Assembly: GCF_000224005.2 (NCBI RefSeq)
Contig: NZ_CP007031.1
Coordinates: forward strand, 979,501 to 1,043,500
Direction of reading: 5' to 3'
Source of the DNA: Marichromatium purpuratum 984
GTDB lineage: Bacteria; Pseudomonadota; Gammaproteobacteria; Chromatiales; Chromatiaceae
DNA length: 64,000 nucleotides
The position numbers and the translations under genes are program-made. Of the stretch, positions 39,371 to 47,090 are shown piece by piece. The notes beneath the pieces are model-generated. The model did not search any database. It saw only the letters and a list, made by a program, of their open reading frames with translations, and had not been told where the DNA came from. Numbering within the stretch: the stretch's first letter is position 1; each line of letters begins with the position of its first letter.

Positions 39371-41884
39371 TCAGTGCTCCGTCTCCTGCCCGCTCTCCAC
39401 CGGCAGCGGTTCGACCGCCCAGATCCGTTCGGCATATTCGCGGATGGCGCGATCGGAGGAGAAGTGGCCCATGCGCGCGACGTTGAGGATCGACATCCGC
39501 GTCCAGCGCGCGGGGTCGCGGTAGGCGCTGCTGACATGCTCCTGCGCCTCCAGGTAGGCGCGATAGTCGGCCAGCACCATGAAGGGGTCGTGGTTGACCA
39601 GCTGGTCGGTGAGCGGGCGGAACAGGCTGGTGTCGCCGTGCGAGAACAGCCCCGAGTTGATCAGGTCGATATCGGCGCGCAGCTCGGGGTCGCCGTGATA
39701 ATGATCCCAGGGACGGTAGCCCTCGGCCTGGCGATGTGCCACGGTCTCGGCGTCCATGCCGAAGAGGAAGAAGTTCTCCTCGCCCACGGCGCGGCGGATC
39801 TCGATGTTGGCGCCGTCGAGAGTGCCGATGGTCAGTGCTCCGTTCATCGAGAACTTCATGTTGCCCGTCCCCGAGGCCTCCTTGCCGGCGAGCGAGATCT
39901 GCTCGGAGAGATCGGCGGCGGGGTAGAGTCGCTGGCCGTTCTTGACGTTGAAGTCGGGCATGAAGGCGACGCGGATGGTGCCGTTGACCTCGGGGTCGTG
40001 GTTGATCACCTCGGCCACGGCGTTGATCAGCTTGATCAGCAGCTTGGCGGCGAAGTAGCCGGGTGCGGCCTTGCCGCCGAAGATGAAGGCGCGCGGCACC
40101 AGGTCGTGATTGGGGTCCTGCTTGATGCGCTGGTAGGTGCGGATGATGTGCAGCACGTTGAGGTGCTGGCGCTTGTACTCGTGGATGCGCTTGGCCTGGA
40201 CGTCGAAGAGCTGCACCGGGTCGAGATCGACCCCGGTGCGCGCGGCCATCCAGTCGGCCAGATCGCGCTTGGCGGCGCTCTTGATCTCGCGCCAGCGGGC
40301 CTGGAAGGCGGGGTCGTCGGCGTGCTCCTCGAGCCGGCGCAGCTGCTCGAGGTCGCGCGCCCAGCTGGTGTTGCCGCAGACCTCGCTGATCAGCCGCCCC
40401 AGCCGCGGGTTGCTGACCATGATGAAACGTCGCGGCGAGACCCCGTTGGTGACATTGGTGAAGCGCTCCGGCCAGAGATCGTGGAAGTCGCGCAGGATGG
40501 TGGTGCGCACCAACTCCGAGTGCAGCTCTGCGACCCCGTTGACCTGGTGGCTGCCGACCACCGCCAGGTGCGCCATGCGCACCTGGCGTTCGCCGTCCTC
40601 GCCGATCAGCGACATCCGCGCCACCCGCGCGTCGTCGGCGAAGAAGCGTATCCGCACCTGATCGAGAAAGCGCTGGTTGATCTCGTAGATGATCTCCAGA
40701 TGGCGCGGCAGCAGCCGTTCGAGCAGCGCCACCGGCCAGGTCTCGAGTGCCTCGGGCAGCAGGGTGTGGTTGGTGTAGCAGAAGGTGCGGTGGGTGATCC
40801 CCCAGGCCTGCTCCCAGTCCATCCCGTGTTCGTCGAGCAATAGCCGCATCAGCTCGGCGATGGCCAGCGCCGGGTGGGTGTCGTTGAGCTGGGCGACGAA
40901 CTTGCGGTCGAATCGCTCGATCGGTCCGACGGTGTTGAGATGCAGCCGGATCATGTCCTGGATCGAGCAGGAGACGAAGAAGTATTGCTGCTTGAGTCGC
41001 AACTCCTTGCCCGCCTCGGGCTCGTCGTTGGGATAGAGGATCTTGGAGATGGTCTCGGCTTCGATCTTGGCGTGCACCGCGCCGTAGTAGTCGCCGATGT
41101 TGAAGGCCTGGAAGTCGAGCGACTCGGCCGCTTCCGATTTCCACAGCCGCAACAGGTTCACGTTGTCGGTGCCGAAGCCGAGGATCGGGGTGTCGTAGGC
41201 CATGCCCTGGATCACCATCGCCGGTACCCAGCGGGTGCGCCACTGGTCATCGGCGTCGCGATAACGCTCGGTGTGCCCGCCGTAGCAGACCGGGAAGCAG
41301 ATCTTCGGTCGCGGGATCTCCCAGGGGTTGCCGTTGCGCAGCCAGTTGTCGCTGACCTCGACCTGCCAGCCGTCCTCGATGCGCTGGTCGAAGATGCCGA
41401 ACTCGTAGCGGATGCCATAGCCGATGGCGGGGATGCGCAGGGTGGCGAGCGAGTCCATGAAGCAGGCCGCCAGTCGCCCCAGCCCACCATTGCCGAGTCC
41501 CGGCTCCTCCTCCTCCTCGAGCACCGCGGTGAAGTCGAGTTCGAGTTCCTCGGCCGCCTCGCGCGCCGCCTGGGTGATGCCGAGATTGATCAGCGTCTTG
41601 GCCAGGTGCGGGCCGAGCAGGTACTCGGCCGAGAGATAGCAGACGGTGCGTGCATGGCTCGACTTGAACAGCTGCGCCGAGCGCACCCAGCGCTCGAGCA
41701 ACCGGTCGCGCGCGGTGAAGGCCGCGGCCATGTAGAGGTCGTGAGGGGTGGCGACCTCGCGAAAGCGTCCCTGGATGAAGAACAGGTTGTCGATATAGGC
41801 CTGCTTCAACGCCTCCTTCGACATCCCGGTGCGGGTCGGCTCGCGGGGCTCGCAGGGTGACTTGGGTCGTTGCGCCTTGCTCAT
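39371..41884 (-). CDS. glgP: Glycogen/maltodextrin phosphorylase
   Basis: An 837-residue GT35 phosphorylase. N-terminal landmarks are CYLSAEYLLGPHLAKTL and EPGLGNGGLGRLAACFMDSLA, the nucleotide/phosphate region is GTDNVNLLRLW, and the PLP lysine lies in EASGTGNMKFSMNGAL. Phosphorolysis of stored glycogen gives glucose-1-phosphate. It sits downstream of phosphoketolase on the same strand (76-base gap), suggesting joint mobilisation of stored carbon. Confidence 0.95.
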   Translation of the reverse strand: MSKAQRPKSPCEPREPTRTGMSKEALKQAYIDNLFFIQGRFREVATPHDLYMAAAFTARDRLLERWVRSAQLFKSSHARTVCYLSAEYLLGPHLAKTLINLGITQAAREAAEELELDFTAVLEEEEEPGLGNGGLGRLAACFMDSLATLRIPAIGYGIRYEFGIFDQRIEDGWQVEVSDNWLRNGNPWEIPRPKICFPVCYGGHTERYRDADDQWRTRWVPAMVIQGMAYDTPILGFGTDNVNLLRLWKSEAAESLDFQAFNIGDYYGAVHAKIEAETISKILYPNDEPEAGKELRLKQQYFFVSCSIQDMIRLHLNTVGPIERFDRKFVAQLNDTHPALAIAELMRLLLDEHGMDWEQAWGITHRTFCYTNHTLLPEALETWPVALLERLLPRHLEIIYEINQRFLDQVRIRFFADDARVARMSLIGEDGERQVRMAHLAVVGSHQVNGVAELHSELVRTTILRDFHDLWPERFTNVTNGVSPRRFIMVSNPRLGRLISEVCGNTSWARDLEQLRRLEEHADDPAFQARWREIKSAAKRDLADWMAARTGVDLDPVQLFDVQAKRIHEYKRQHLNVLHIIRTYQRIKQDPNHDLVPRAFIFGGKAAPGYFAAKLLIKLINAVAEVINHDPEVNGTIRVAFMPDFNVKNGQRLYPAADLSEQISLAGKEASGTGNMKFSMNGALTIGTLDGANIEIRRAVGEENFFLFGMDAETVAHRQAEGYRPWDHYHGDPELRADIDLINSGLFSHGDTSLFRPLTDQLVNHDPFMVLADYRAYLEAQEHVSSAYRDPARWTRMSILNVARMGHFSSDRAIREYAERIWAVEPLPVESGQETEH

Positions 41885-41960
41885 CGGTGACGCCTCAGTG
41901 TGGGGAGAAGGGAGATGCGTCGGGGCGGGGCGCGCGCTCACGCGCCCCGGTCGGATCAGC

Positions 41961-44345
41961 TCAATAAGGCCAGGTCCAATCGTCGACCTCGGGCTTGTCG
42001 ACGCCGTGCTCGAAGGCGTAGTTGCGACACTCGATCTGCATGTCGCGCAGCCGCTCCTTGACGTGAGCGCCGGCCACCTGTAGCCGCGGCACGCGGTCGA
42101 TGGCGTCGATGGCGAGGCTGAAGCGGTCGATCTCGTTGTTGATCGCCAGCTCCAGCGGGGTGTTGATGTTGCCCTTCTCCTTGTAGCCGCGCACATGCAG
42201 GTTCCTGTGGTTGGTGCGACGGTAGGCGAGACGGTGGATCAGCCAGGGATAGCCGTGGAAGTTGAAGATCACCGGCCGATCCTTGGTGAACAGGCTGTCG
42301 AAGTCGGCGTCGTCGAGCCCGTGGGGGTGCTCGCCGGCCGGTTGCAGACGGAACAGGTCGACGACGTTGATGAAGCGGATGCGGATGTCGGCGAAGTGCT
42401 CGCGCAACAGCGCGGTGGCCGCCAGCGCCTCCTTGGTGGGGATGTCGCCGCAGCCGACCATCACCAGGTCGGGCTCGCCGCCCTGGTCGTTGCTCGCCCA
42501 CTCCCAGATGCCGATGCCCTTGGTGCAGTGCTTGATGGCCGCGTCCATGTCCAGGTACTGCAGGTGGTTCTGCTTGTCGGCGACGATCACGTTGATGTCG
42601 TCGCGGCTGCGCAGGCAGTGGTCGACGGTCGAGAGCAGGGTGTTGACGTCCGGCGGCAGATAGATCCGCGTGACCTCGGGGTTCTTGTTGACCACCACGT
42701 CGAGGAAGCCCGGGTCCTGATGGGTGAAGCCGTTGTGGTCCTGGCGCCAGACGGTGGAGGTGATCAGCAGGTTGAGCGAGGAGATGCGGGCGCGCCAGGG
42801 GATGTCCTCGCAGATCGACAGCCACTTGGCGTGCTGGTTGTACATGCTGTCGATGACGTGGACGAAGGCCTCGTAGGTAGCGAAGAAGCCGTGCCGACCG
42901 GTGAGCACATAGCCCTCGTACCAGCCCTCCAGCGTGTGCTCGGAGAGCATCTCCAGCACCCGACCGTCGGGTGAGAGTTCACCGCCGTCGGCGTCCTCCT
43001 CGCGATAGTCGCACAGCCACAGCTTCTTGCTCACCTCGTAGATGGCGTCGAGTTTGTTGGAGGTGTTCTCGTCCGGGCCGAAGACACGGAAGTTGTCCGC
43101 GTTGCGCGCCATCACGTCGCGCAGCATCGCCCCTAGGGGGCGGGTGTTCATCGCCCGCTCGGTACCCGGTCGGCCGATCGGCTGGGCGTAGTCGCGGAAG
43201 TCGGGCAGGCGCAGCGCGCGGCGCAGCAGGCCGCCGTTGGCGTGGGGAGTGGCGCTCATGCGCATCTCGCCGCTGGGCGCGAGGGCCTTGAGTTCGGGGC
43301 GCAATCGGCCCTGCTCGTCGAACAGCTCCTCGGGGCGGTAGCTGCGCATCCACGCCTCGAGTTGTTCGAGATGGGCAGGGTTGCCGTGCATCCCCGAGAG
43401 CGGCACCTGGTGGGCGCGCCAGAAACCCTCGACACGCTTGCCATCGACCGTCTTCGGCCCGGTCCAGCCCTTGGGGGTGCGCAGTACGATCATCGGCCAG
43501 TGGCAGCGGCTGGCCTGGCCGCTCTCGCGTGCCTGCTGCTGGAAGCCGCGGATTTCGGCGAGGCAGCGATCGAGTGTCTCGGCCATGCGCTGGTGCATCG
43601 CCATCGGGTCGTCGCCCTCGACGAAGTGCGGAGTCCAGCCGTAGCCGCGCATCAGGTTGCTCAGTTCCTCGTTGGGGATGCGCGAGAGCAGGGTGGGGTT
43701 GTTGATCTTGTAGCCGTTGAGATGAAGGATCGGCAGCACCGCACCGTCGCGGATCGGGTTGAGGTACTTGCTTGAGTGCCAGGAGGTGGCCAGCGGTCCG
43801 GTCTCGGCCTCGCCGTCGCCGACGGCGACCGCGACCAACAGGTCCGGGTTGTCGAAGGCGGCGCCGAAGGCGTGCGAGATCGAGTAGCCCAGCTCGCCGC
43901 CCTCGTGGATCGAACCGGGGGTCTCGGGCGTGCAGTGCGAGCCGATGCCGCCGGGGAAGGAGAACTGCTTGAAGAAGGCGCGCAGACCTTCCTCATCCTC
44001 GCTCTTGTTCGGGTAGACCTCGGAGTAGGTGCCCTCGAGATAGACCGGGGCGAGCACCCCGGGGGCGCCGTGACCCGGGCCAGCGAGAAAGATGGCGCGC
44101 TGGTCGTAGGCATTGATGATGCGGTTGAGATGGACGTACATGAACGACAGTCCAGGACTCGCGCCCCAATGACCGAGCAGGCGCTGCTTGAGGTGTTCCT
44201 CGCGCAGCGGTTCGCGCAGCAGCGGGTTGTCCCGCAGATAGATCATGCCGACGGCCAGGTAGTTGCAGGCGCGCCAGTAGGCGTCGATCCGCTTCAAAAG
44301 CTCTGGGGACAGGTTCGCGTCAGGATGCGCGACGGGGGTGACCAT
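41961..44345 (-). CDS. xfp: Xylulose-5-phosphate/fructose-6-phosphate phosphoketolase
   Basis: A 794-residue thiamin-diphosphate enzyme of normal length. It begins with the family [16 protein letters not shown] and contains [35 protein letters not shown] (residues about 118-137), the ThDP-binding [20 protein letters not shown] and later [14 protein letters not shown]. It cleaves ketose phosphates with phosphate to acetyl-phosphate plus an aldose phosphate. Next to glgP it would provide a glycogen to acetyl-phosphate route in the dark. It is preceded by an AT-rich 224-base gap that contains a TGATAAT at 44498. Confidence 0.95.
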   Translation of the reverse strand: MVTPVAHPDANLSPELLKRIDAYWRACNYLAVGMIYLRDNPLLREPLREEHLKQRLLGHWGASPGLSFMYVHLNRIINAYDQRAIFLAGPGHGAPGVLAPVYLEGTYSEVYPNKSEDEEGLRAFFKQFSFPGGIGSHCTPETPGSIHEGGELGYSISHAFGAAFDNPDLLVAVAVGDGEAETGPLATSWHSSKYLNPIRDGAVLPILHLNGYKINNPTLLSRIPNEELSNLMRGYGWTPHFVEGDDPMAMHQRMAETLDRCLAEIRGFQQQARESGQASRCHWPMIVLRTPKGWTGPKTVDGKRVEGFWRAHQVPLSGMHGNPAHLEQLEAWMRSYRPEELFDEQGRLRPELKALAPSGEMRMSATPHANGGLLRRALRLPDFRDYAQPIGRPGTERAMNTRPLGAMLRDVMARNADNFRVFGPDENTSNKLDAIYEVSKKLWLCDYREEDADGGELSPDGRVLEMLSEHTLEGWYEGYVLTGRHGFFATYEAFVHVIDSMYNQHAKWLSICEDIPWRARISSLNLLITSTVWRQDHNGFTHQDPGFLDVVVNKNPEVTRIYLPPDVNTLLSTVDHCLRSRDDINVIVADKQNHLQYLDMDAAIKHCTKGIGIWEWASNDQGGEPDLVMVGCGDIPTKEALAATALLREHFADIRIRFINVVDLFRLQPAGEHPHGLDDADFDSLFTKDRPVIFNFHGYPWLIHRLAYRRTNHRNLHVRGYKEKGNINTPLELAINNEIDRFSLAIDAIDRVPRLQVAGAHVKERLRDMQIECRNYAFEHGVDKPEVDDWTWPY

Positions 44346-44569
44346 TGCAGACTCCTCAATCGGTGATTGCGTGAGTTCAGGGGATCACGATAGTCGATGG
44401 TCGGGGGGAAGGCCAGGCGGGATGGCCGAGTGGGGGACCGGCCGGGGAGTGAGAGCGCCACGGCGCCGCGATATCACGCAACCGCCTTGATGTCGCCTGA
44501 TAATGCATTGAATATTAAAATTTTATGGCGCGCGACATCCGGGCGCGCGGGCGAGGTGCGTGTGTTCGC

Positions 44570-45073
44570 TCAGTGGCGCAGCGGCGAGAATGCCGTAACC
44601 ATGAGGGTGCGAACGCGTGCGCGCGTGCGCTCCTGCCAGCAGCGCCAGACGTCGGCCATGATCCAGCGCGCCGCCTTGAGCTTGAGTCGGCACAGTGGAC
44701 AGTCGCCGCGCGGGCGTCGGCGTTGCACGCGCTGGGGATGCGCTCTATTCCCCTTTGGCGTTTTTCGTATAGGATGAATGGCAGCAGAAGTCGCCGAGGG
44801 GCGCGATTGATGGATCAATGGGGTCAGGGTGGAAAGAATGGCGCTCGTCGGCAGTGGCTGGGACGCGTGATGGCGTACCACCAGACTGGCGCAGGCGGGG
44901 TTGCTGCGTACGCCCTCTACTCCGGGCAGGGCGCGCAGCGCCTTGACCAGTGTCGACGCTGCGGCGGGTTCGGTGAGCAGCAGCGGTACGCGCAGCCGCA
45001 CGCGTCCCGGTACCTGGTGGCAGATCGAAATCGGGGGCAATTGCCCCTGGTGTGCTGCGGGTACGGACGGCAT
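44570..45073 (-). CDS. Small HxxPGRxR-signature protein of the putative ferrosome locus, with CPLC tail
   Basis: A 167-residue protein. The N-terminal half is a heavy-metal-associated-like domain with the signature H19-QVPGRVRLR and LRALPGVEGVRSNPACASL, matching the N-terminus of the ATPase at 47.1 kb and the protein at 49.9 kb. The usual CxxC of HMA domains is absent from that domain. The C-terminal part is basic, carries a CPLC pair (about residues 124-127) and ends in a helical segment. The ATG at 45073 was chosen for its GGAGGA site; a TTG at 45100 is also in frame. It is divergent from the main operon. Specific function is unknown; involvement in organelle iron handling is inferred. Confidence 0.65.
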   Translation of the reverse strand: MPSVPAAHQGQLPPISICHQVPGRVRLRVPLLLTEPAAASTLVKALRALPGVEGVRSNPACASLVVRHHASQPLPTSAILSTLTPLIHQSRPSATSAAIHPIRKTPKGNRAHPQRVQRRRPRGDCPLCRLKLKAARWIMADVWRCWQERTRARVRTLMVTAFSPLRH

Positions 45074-45148
45074 CGCTGGTTCCTCCGGGGAATACTCCAA
45101 CCATCTCCAGACCCTTCGAGTCTAACCTCGGATCCCTCCTTATGCAAA

Positions 45149-45169
45149 CGTAAATCGTTATTGTTTACG
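45149..45169. promoter_or_regulatory. Candidate operator between the divergent ferrosome-type genes
   Basis: An inverted repeat CGTAAA-N9-TTTACG sits in the AT-richer part of the 267-base divergent gap (45074-45340), 76 bases from one start and 172 from the other. Iron-related regulation would be expected for such a locus, but the sequence is not a good Fur consensus, so the regulator is unknown. Confidence 0.4.
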
Positions 45170-45340
45170 ACGGACGGCTGCGTTAACTTTACTGTCCAGT
45201 CGGGACCGTCCGCCGTGGCATTGCGCTGTCCCCACCGCTCCGGTGTCAACCGGGCGGTCCGTGCATCGTGAGGTCGAGGGCGCCGATGGGCGCCGCCTCG
45301 AGTGCGGTGTCGCAATCCATCCATCCATAGCGGAGTCACC

Positions 45341-46084
45341 ATGAGCGAACACAAGTCAGAGGCGCAGGCGCGACCGGACATGTCCGGAGGCGGCCAGGAA
45401 GGTGCGCCGGCGCGGCAGGCCGAGGGCCGCGACAGCGCGGCGGGACAGGGCACCCAAGCCGCCTGGTCGCCACAGGGGCAGGAGCCTGGTATGGGTATGC
45501 ATGCCGGGCAACAGCAGGCCCCGCAGTCGGCCTGGGGTGCGCCGTCGCAGGGCGCCGCCGCAGCTCAGCCCCAGGGGCCACAGACCACTCAGGGTGGGTA
45601 TGGGGCTCAGGCCGGCGGTCAAGCGCAATGGATGCCGGGGATGCCGCCGCCGCAGCCGTACCCGCAGCAGCCGTATCCGGGGCAGCCACCTCAGTACGGC
45701 TATCAGCCCGAGTACGGCTATCAGCCCGCTGGCATGCCACCTGGAGCCATGCCTTACCAAGGCGCGCCGCACCAGGGCGGGCAGCCGGAGTGGGCCGGTC
45801 ATGGCGCGGTGCCGGGTGGCTATCCCCCGGGGGGCGGAACGCATCAGGGTTTCGGTGCCCAGCACGGCGCTGGCGCCGGGGTGGCGGAGCTGGTCGATGA
45901 GCTGGCCAATGGTGGCAACGGGCTCAACAGCCTCTCCAAGCTGATCGACTTTAACGATACCGATTTCTGGAAGGGCGCGCTGCTCGGCGCCGCTGCCGTG
46001 CTGGTGTTCACCAACGGCTCGGTCCAGCGCACCCTCTTCGGTGGCGCCAAGGGGCAGGATGACGCCGAGGAGCAGAAGGCATGA
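45341..46084 (+). CDS. Low-complexity Gln/Gly/Pro/Ala-rich protein with C-terminal membrane module (putative ferrosome-associated)
   Basis: A 247-residue protein. Residues 1 to about 185 are disordered, rich in Q, G, P, A and later Y, with near-repeats such as PEYGYQPAGMPP and runs of PQPYPQQPYPGQPPQYGYQP. The C-terminus has a single hydrophobic span in FWKGALLGAAAVLVFTN followed by GSVQRTLFGG and an acidic tail. The same span module recurs in the protein at 46594. It is the first gene of a coupled operon (ATG with GGAG upstream; stop overlaps the next ATG). Plausibly a membrane-tethered scaffold or coat protein of a vesicle; this is inference from context. Confidence 0.7.
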   Translation: MSEHKSEAQARPDMSGGGQEGAPARQAEGRDSAAGQGTQAAWSPQGQEPGMGMHAGQQQAPQSAWGAPSQGAAAAQPQGPQTTQGGYGAQAGGQAQWMPGMPPPQPYPQQPYPGQPPQYGYQPEYGYQPAGMPPGAMPYQGAPHQGGQPEWAGHGAVPGGYPPGGGTHQGFGAQHGAGAGVAELVDELANGGNGLNSLSKLIDFNDTDFWKGALLGAAAVLVFTNGSVQRTLFGGAKGQDDAEEQKA

Positions 46085-46428
46085 GCCAGCCTCCCGTCGT
46101 CTGGCCGGGCACCGCGCCCATTGCCCCGGCGATCAGCAGCGACTGCGGTTCACTGGTGCGGCTGGCTACCCTCGGCGCGGTGATCGGCGGCAGTCTCGCC
46201 GCGGCCCGTCAGGTCGATCGCATCCAGGCCGGCGAGCAGCTCCCCAACCTGGCCCTGGTCGAAACCGGCAAGAGCGCGGTGGCTGCGGGTGTGGCCACTG
46301 CCGCCGCCGGTGCCGTGGCCTCCACCGTTGCCGATCAGGGAGCGCTGCGGCTCGGGCTGATGTTCTTGGCCGGCTCGGCGGTTTTCTACGGGTTGCGTCA
46401 ATGGACCGATGGGGATATGCATGACTGA
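46081..46428 (+). CDS. MamC-like two-span membrane protein
   Basis: A 115-residue protein with two hydrophobic segments (about residues 28-43 and 68-102) separated by a short charged loop. The core reads LGAVIGGSLAAARQV, a linker, then ETGKSAVAAGVATAAAGAV. From memory this lines up with the magnetosome membrane protein MamC/Mms13 (LGALVGGAAALAKNV and DTGKETVGAGLATALSAV) in both residues and spacing. MamC sits in the magnetosome membrane with its loop facing the mineral. Here the gene is coupled to its neighbours by four- and eight-base overlaps within a putative ferrosome operon. The match should be confirmed by profile search. Confidence 0.65.
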   Translation: MSQPPVVWPGTAPIAPAISSDCGSLVRLATLGAVIGGSLAAARQVDRIQAGEQLPNLALVETGKSAVAAGVATAAAGAVASTVADQGALRLGLMFLAGSAVFYGLRQWTDGDMHD

Positions 46429-46597
46429 TCAACGTCAACGTCATCAGCACGGGGTCACAAAGAACATCGCCGAGGGTATCGGCGGTTTGATCACCGGCGC
46501 GGCACTGGTGATGTTGCTGCGTGGCCTGGTCAAGGCACGCAGCAACCGGCAACCGGCACCGAACAATGCACGACCGACCACAGGAGATTCGGCATGA
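46421..46597 (+). CDS. Single-span miniprotein of the putative ferrosome operon
   Basis: A 58-residue protein with a polar, His/Gln-rich start (MTDQRQRHQHG), one membrane span (about residues 20-35, GIGGLITGAALVMLL) and a basic then disordered tail. The start overlaps the previous gene by eight bases and the stop overlaps the next ATG. Both overlaps and its conserved operon position argue that it is a real gene. Function is unknown. Confidence 0.65.
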   Translation: MTDQRQRHQHGVTKNIAEGIGGLITGAALVMLLRGLVKARSNRQPAPNNARPTTGDSA

Positions 46598-47019
46598 GCA
46601 ATCAATACGGCTATCCGGGGCAGGGCACCCAGGGCCAATCGGCGGGCGCCCCCCAGGGGCAGGCCCAGGGTGGACAGTATCAGCAGTATCACCAGGGTCA
46701 GGCTGCGGGTATCCCCTCGCAGGGGCAGGCCTCTTATTACCAGGGCTATCATGCGCCCATGGCGATGCAACAGCCCCAGTGGAATCCTCAGTATCAGCAG
46801 GGAACGCTGGCGACGCTGTCGCGTGACCGCTTCCTCAAGGGGTTGGTGATCGGCGCCGCGGCCACCTATCTGCTGACCAACGAGCAGGTGCAGCGCACCG
46901 CGATCAACGGCATGGTACGCGCCTGGGCGATGGTCCAGGGCGGGGTCGAGGAGATTAAGGAGCGTTTCGGCGACGCCGAGGCCGAGCTGCGTCACGCCTC
47001 GCAGCGCCAGGATCCCTGA
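46594..47019 (+). CDS. Low-complexity Gln/Gly/Tyr-rich protein with the shared membrane module
   Basis: A 141-residue protein. Residues 1-75 are prion-like in composition (Q, G, Y, P, S; for example GGQYQQYHQGQAAG). A membrane segment RFLKGLVIGAAATYLLTN is followed directly by EQVQRT, the same arrangement as in the 45341 protein (KG-x-x-x-GAAA ... TN-x-x-VQRT). The last 35 residues form a charged helix (VEEIKERFGDAEAELRHAS). It is likely a smaller paralogue of the first gene in the operon, with the P-type ATPase gene 71 bases downstream. Confidence 0.7.
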   Translation: MSNQYGYPGQGTQGQSAGAPQGQAQGGQYQQYHQGQAAGIPSQGQASYYQGYHAPMAMQQPQWNPQYQQGTLATLSRDRFLKGLVIGAAATYLLTNEQVQRTAINGMVRAWAMVQGGVEEIKERFGDAEAELRHASQRQDP

Positions 47020-47090
47020 GCGCCGTTCTCCCTCAGCCCGCGTGGGCGGGCGATCTCGTCCGTCCACGCCCAGTTCAGGATCCTGATCTC

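Noticed and set aside
44498-44504. TGATAAT upstream of xfp as a Fur site
   Set aside because: Only one half-site matches; the other half does not complete a Fur dyad, so it is not supported.
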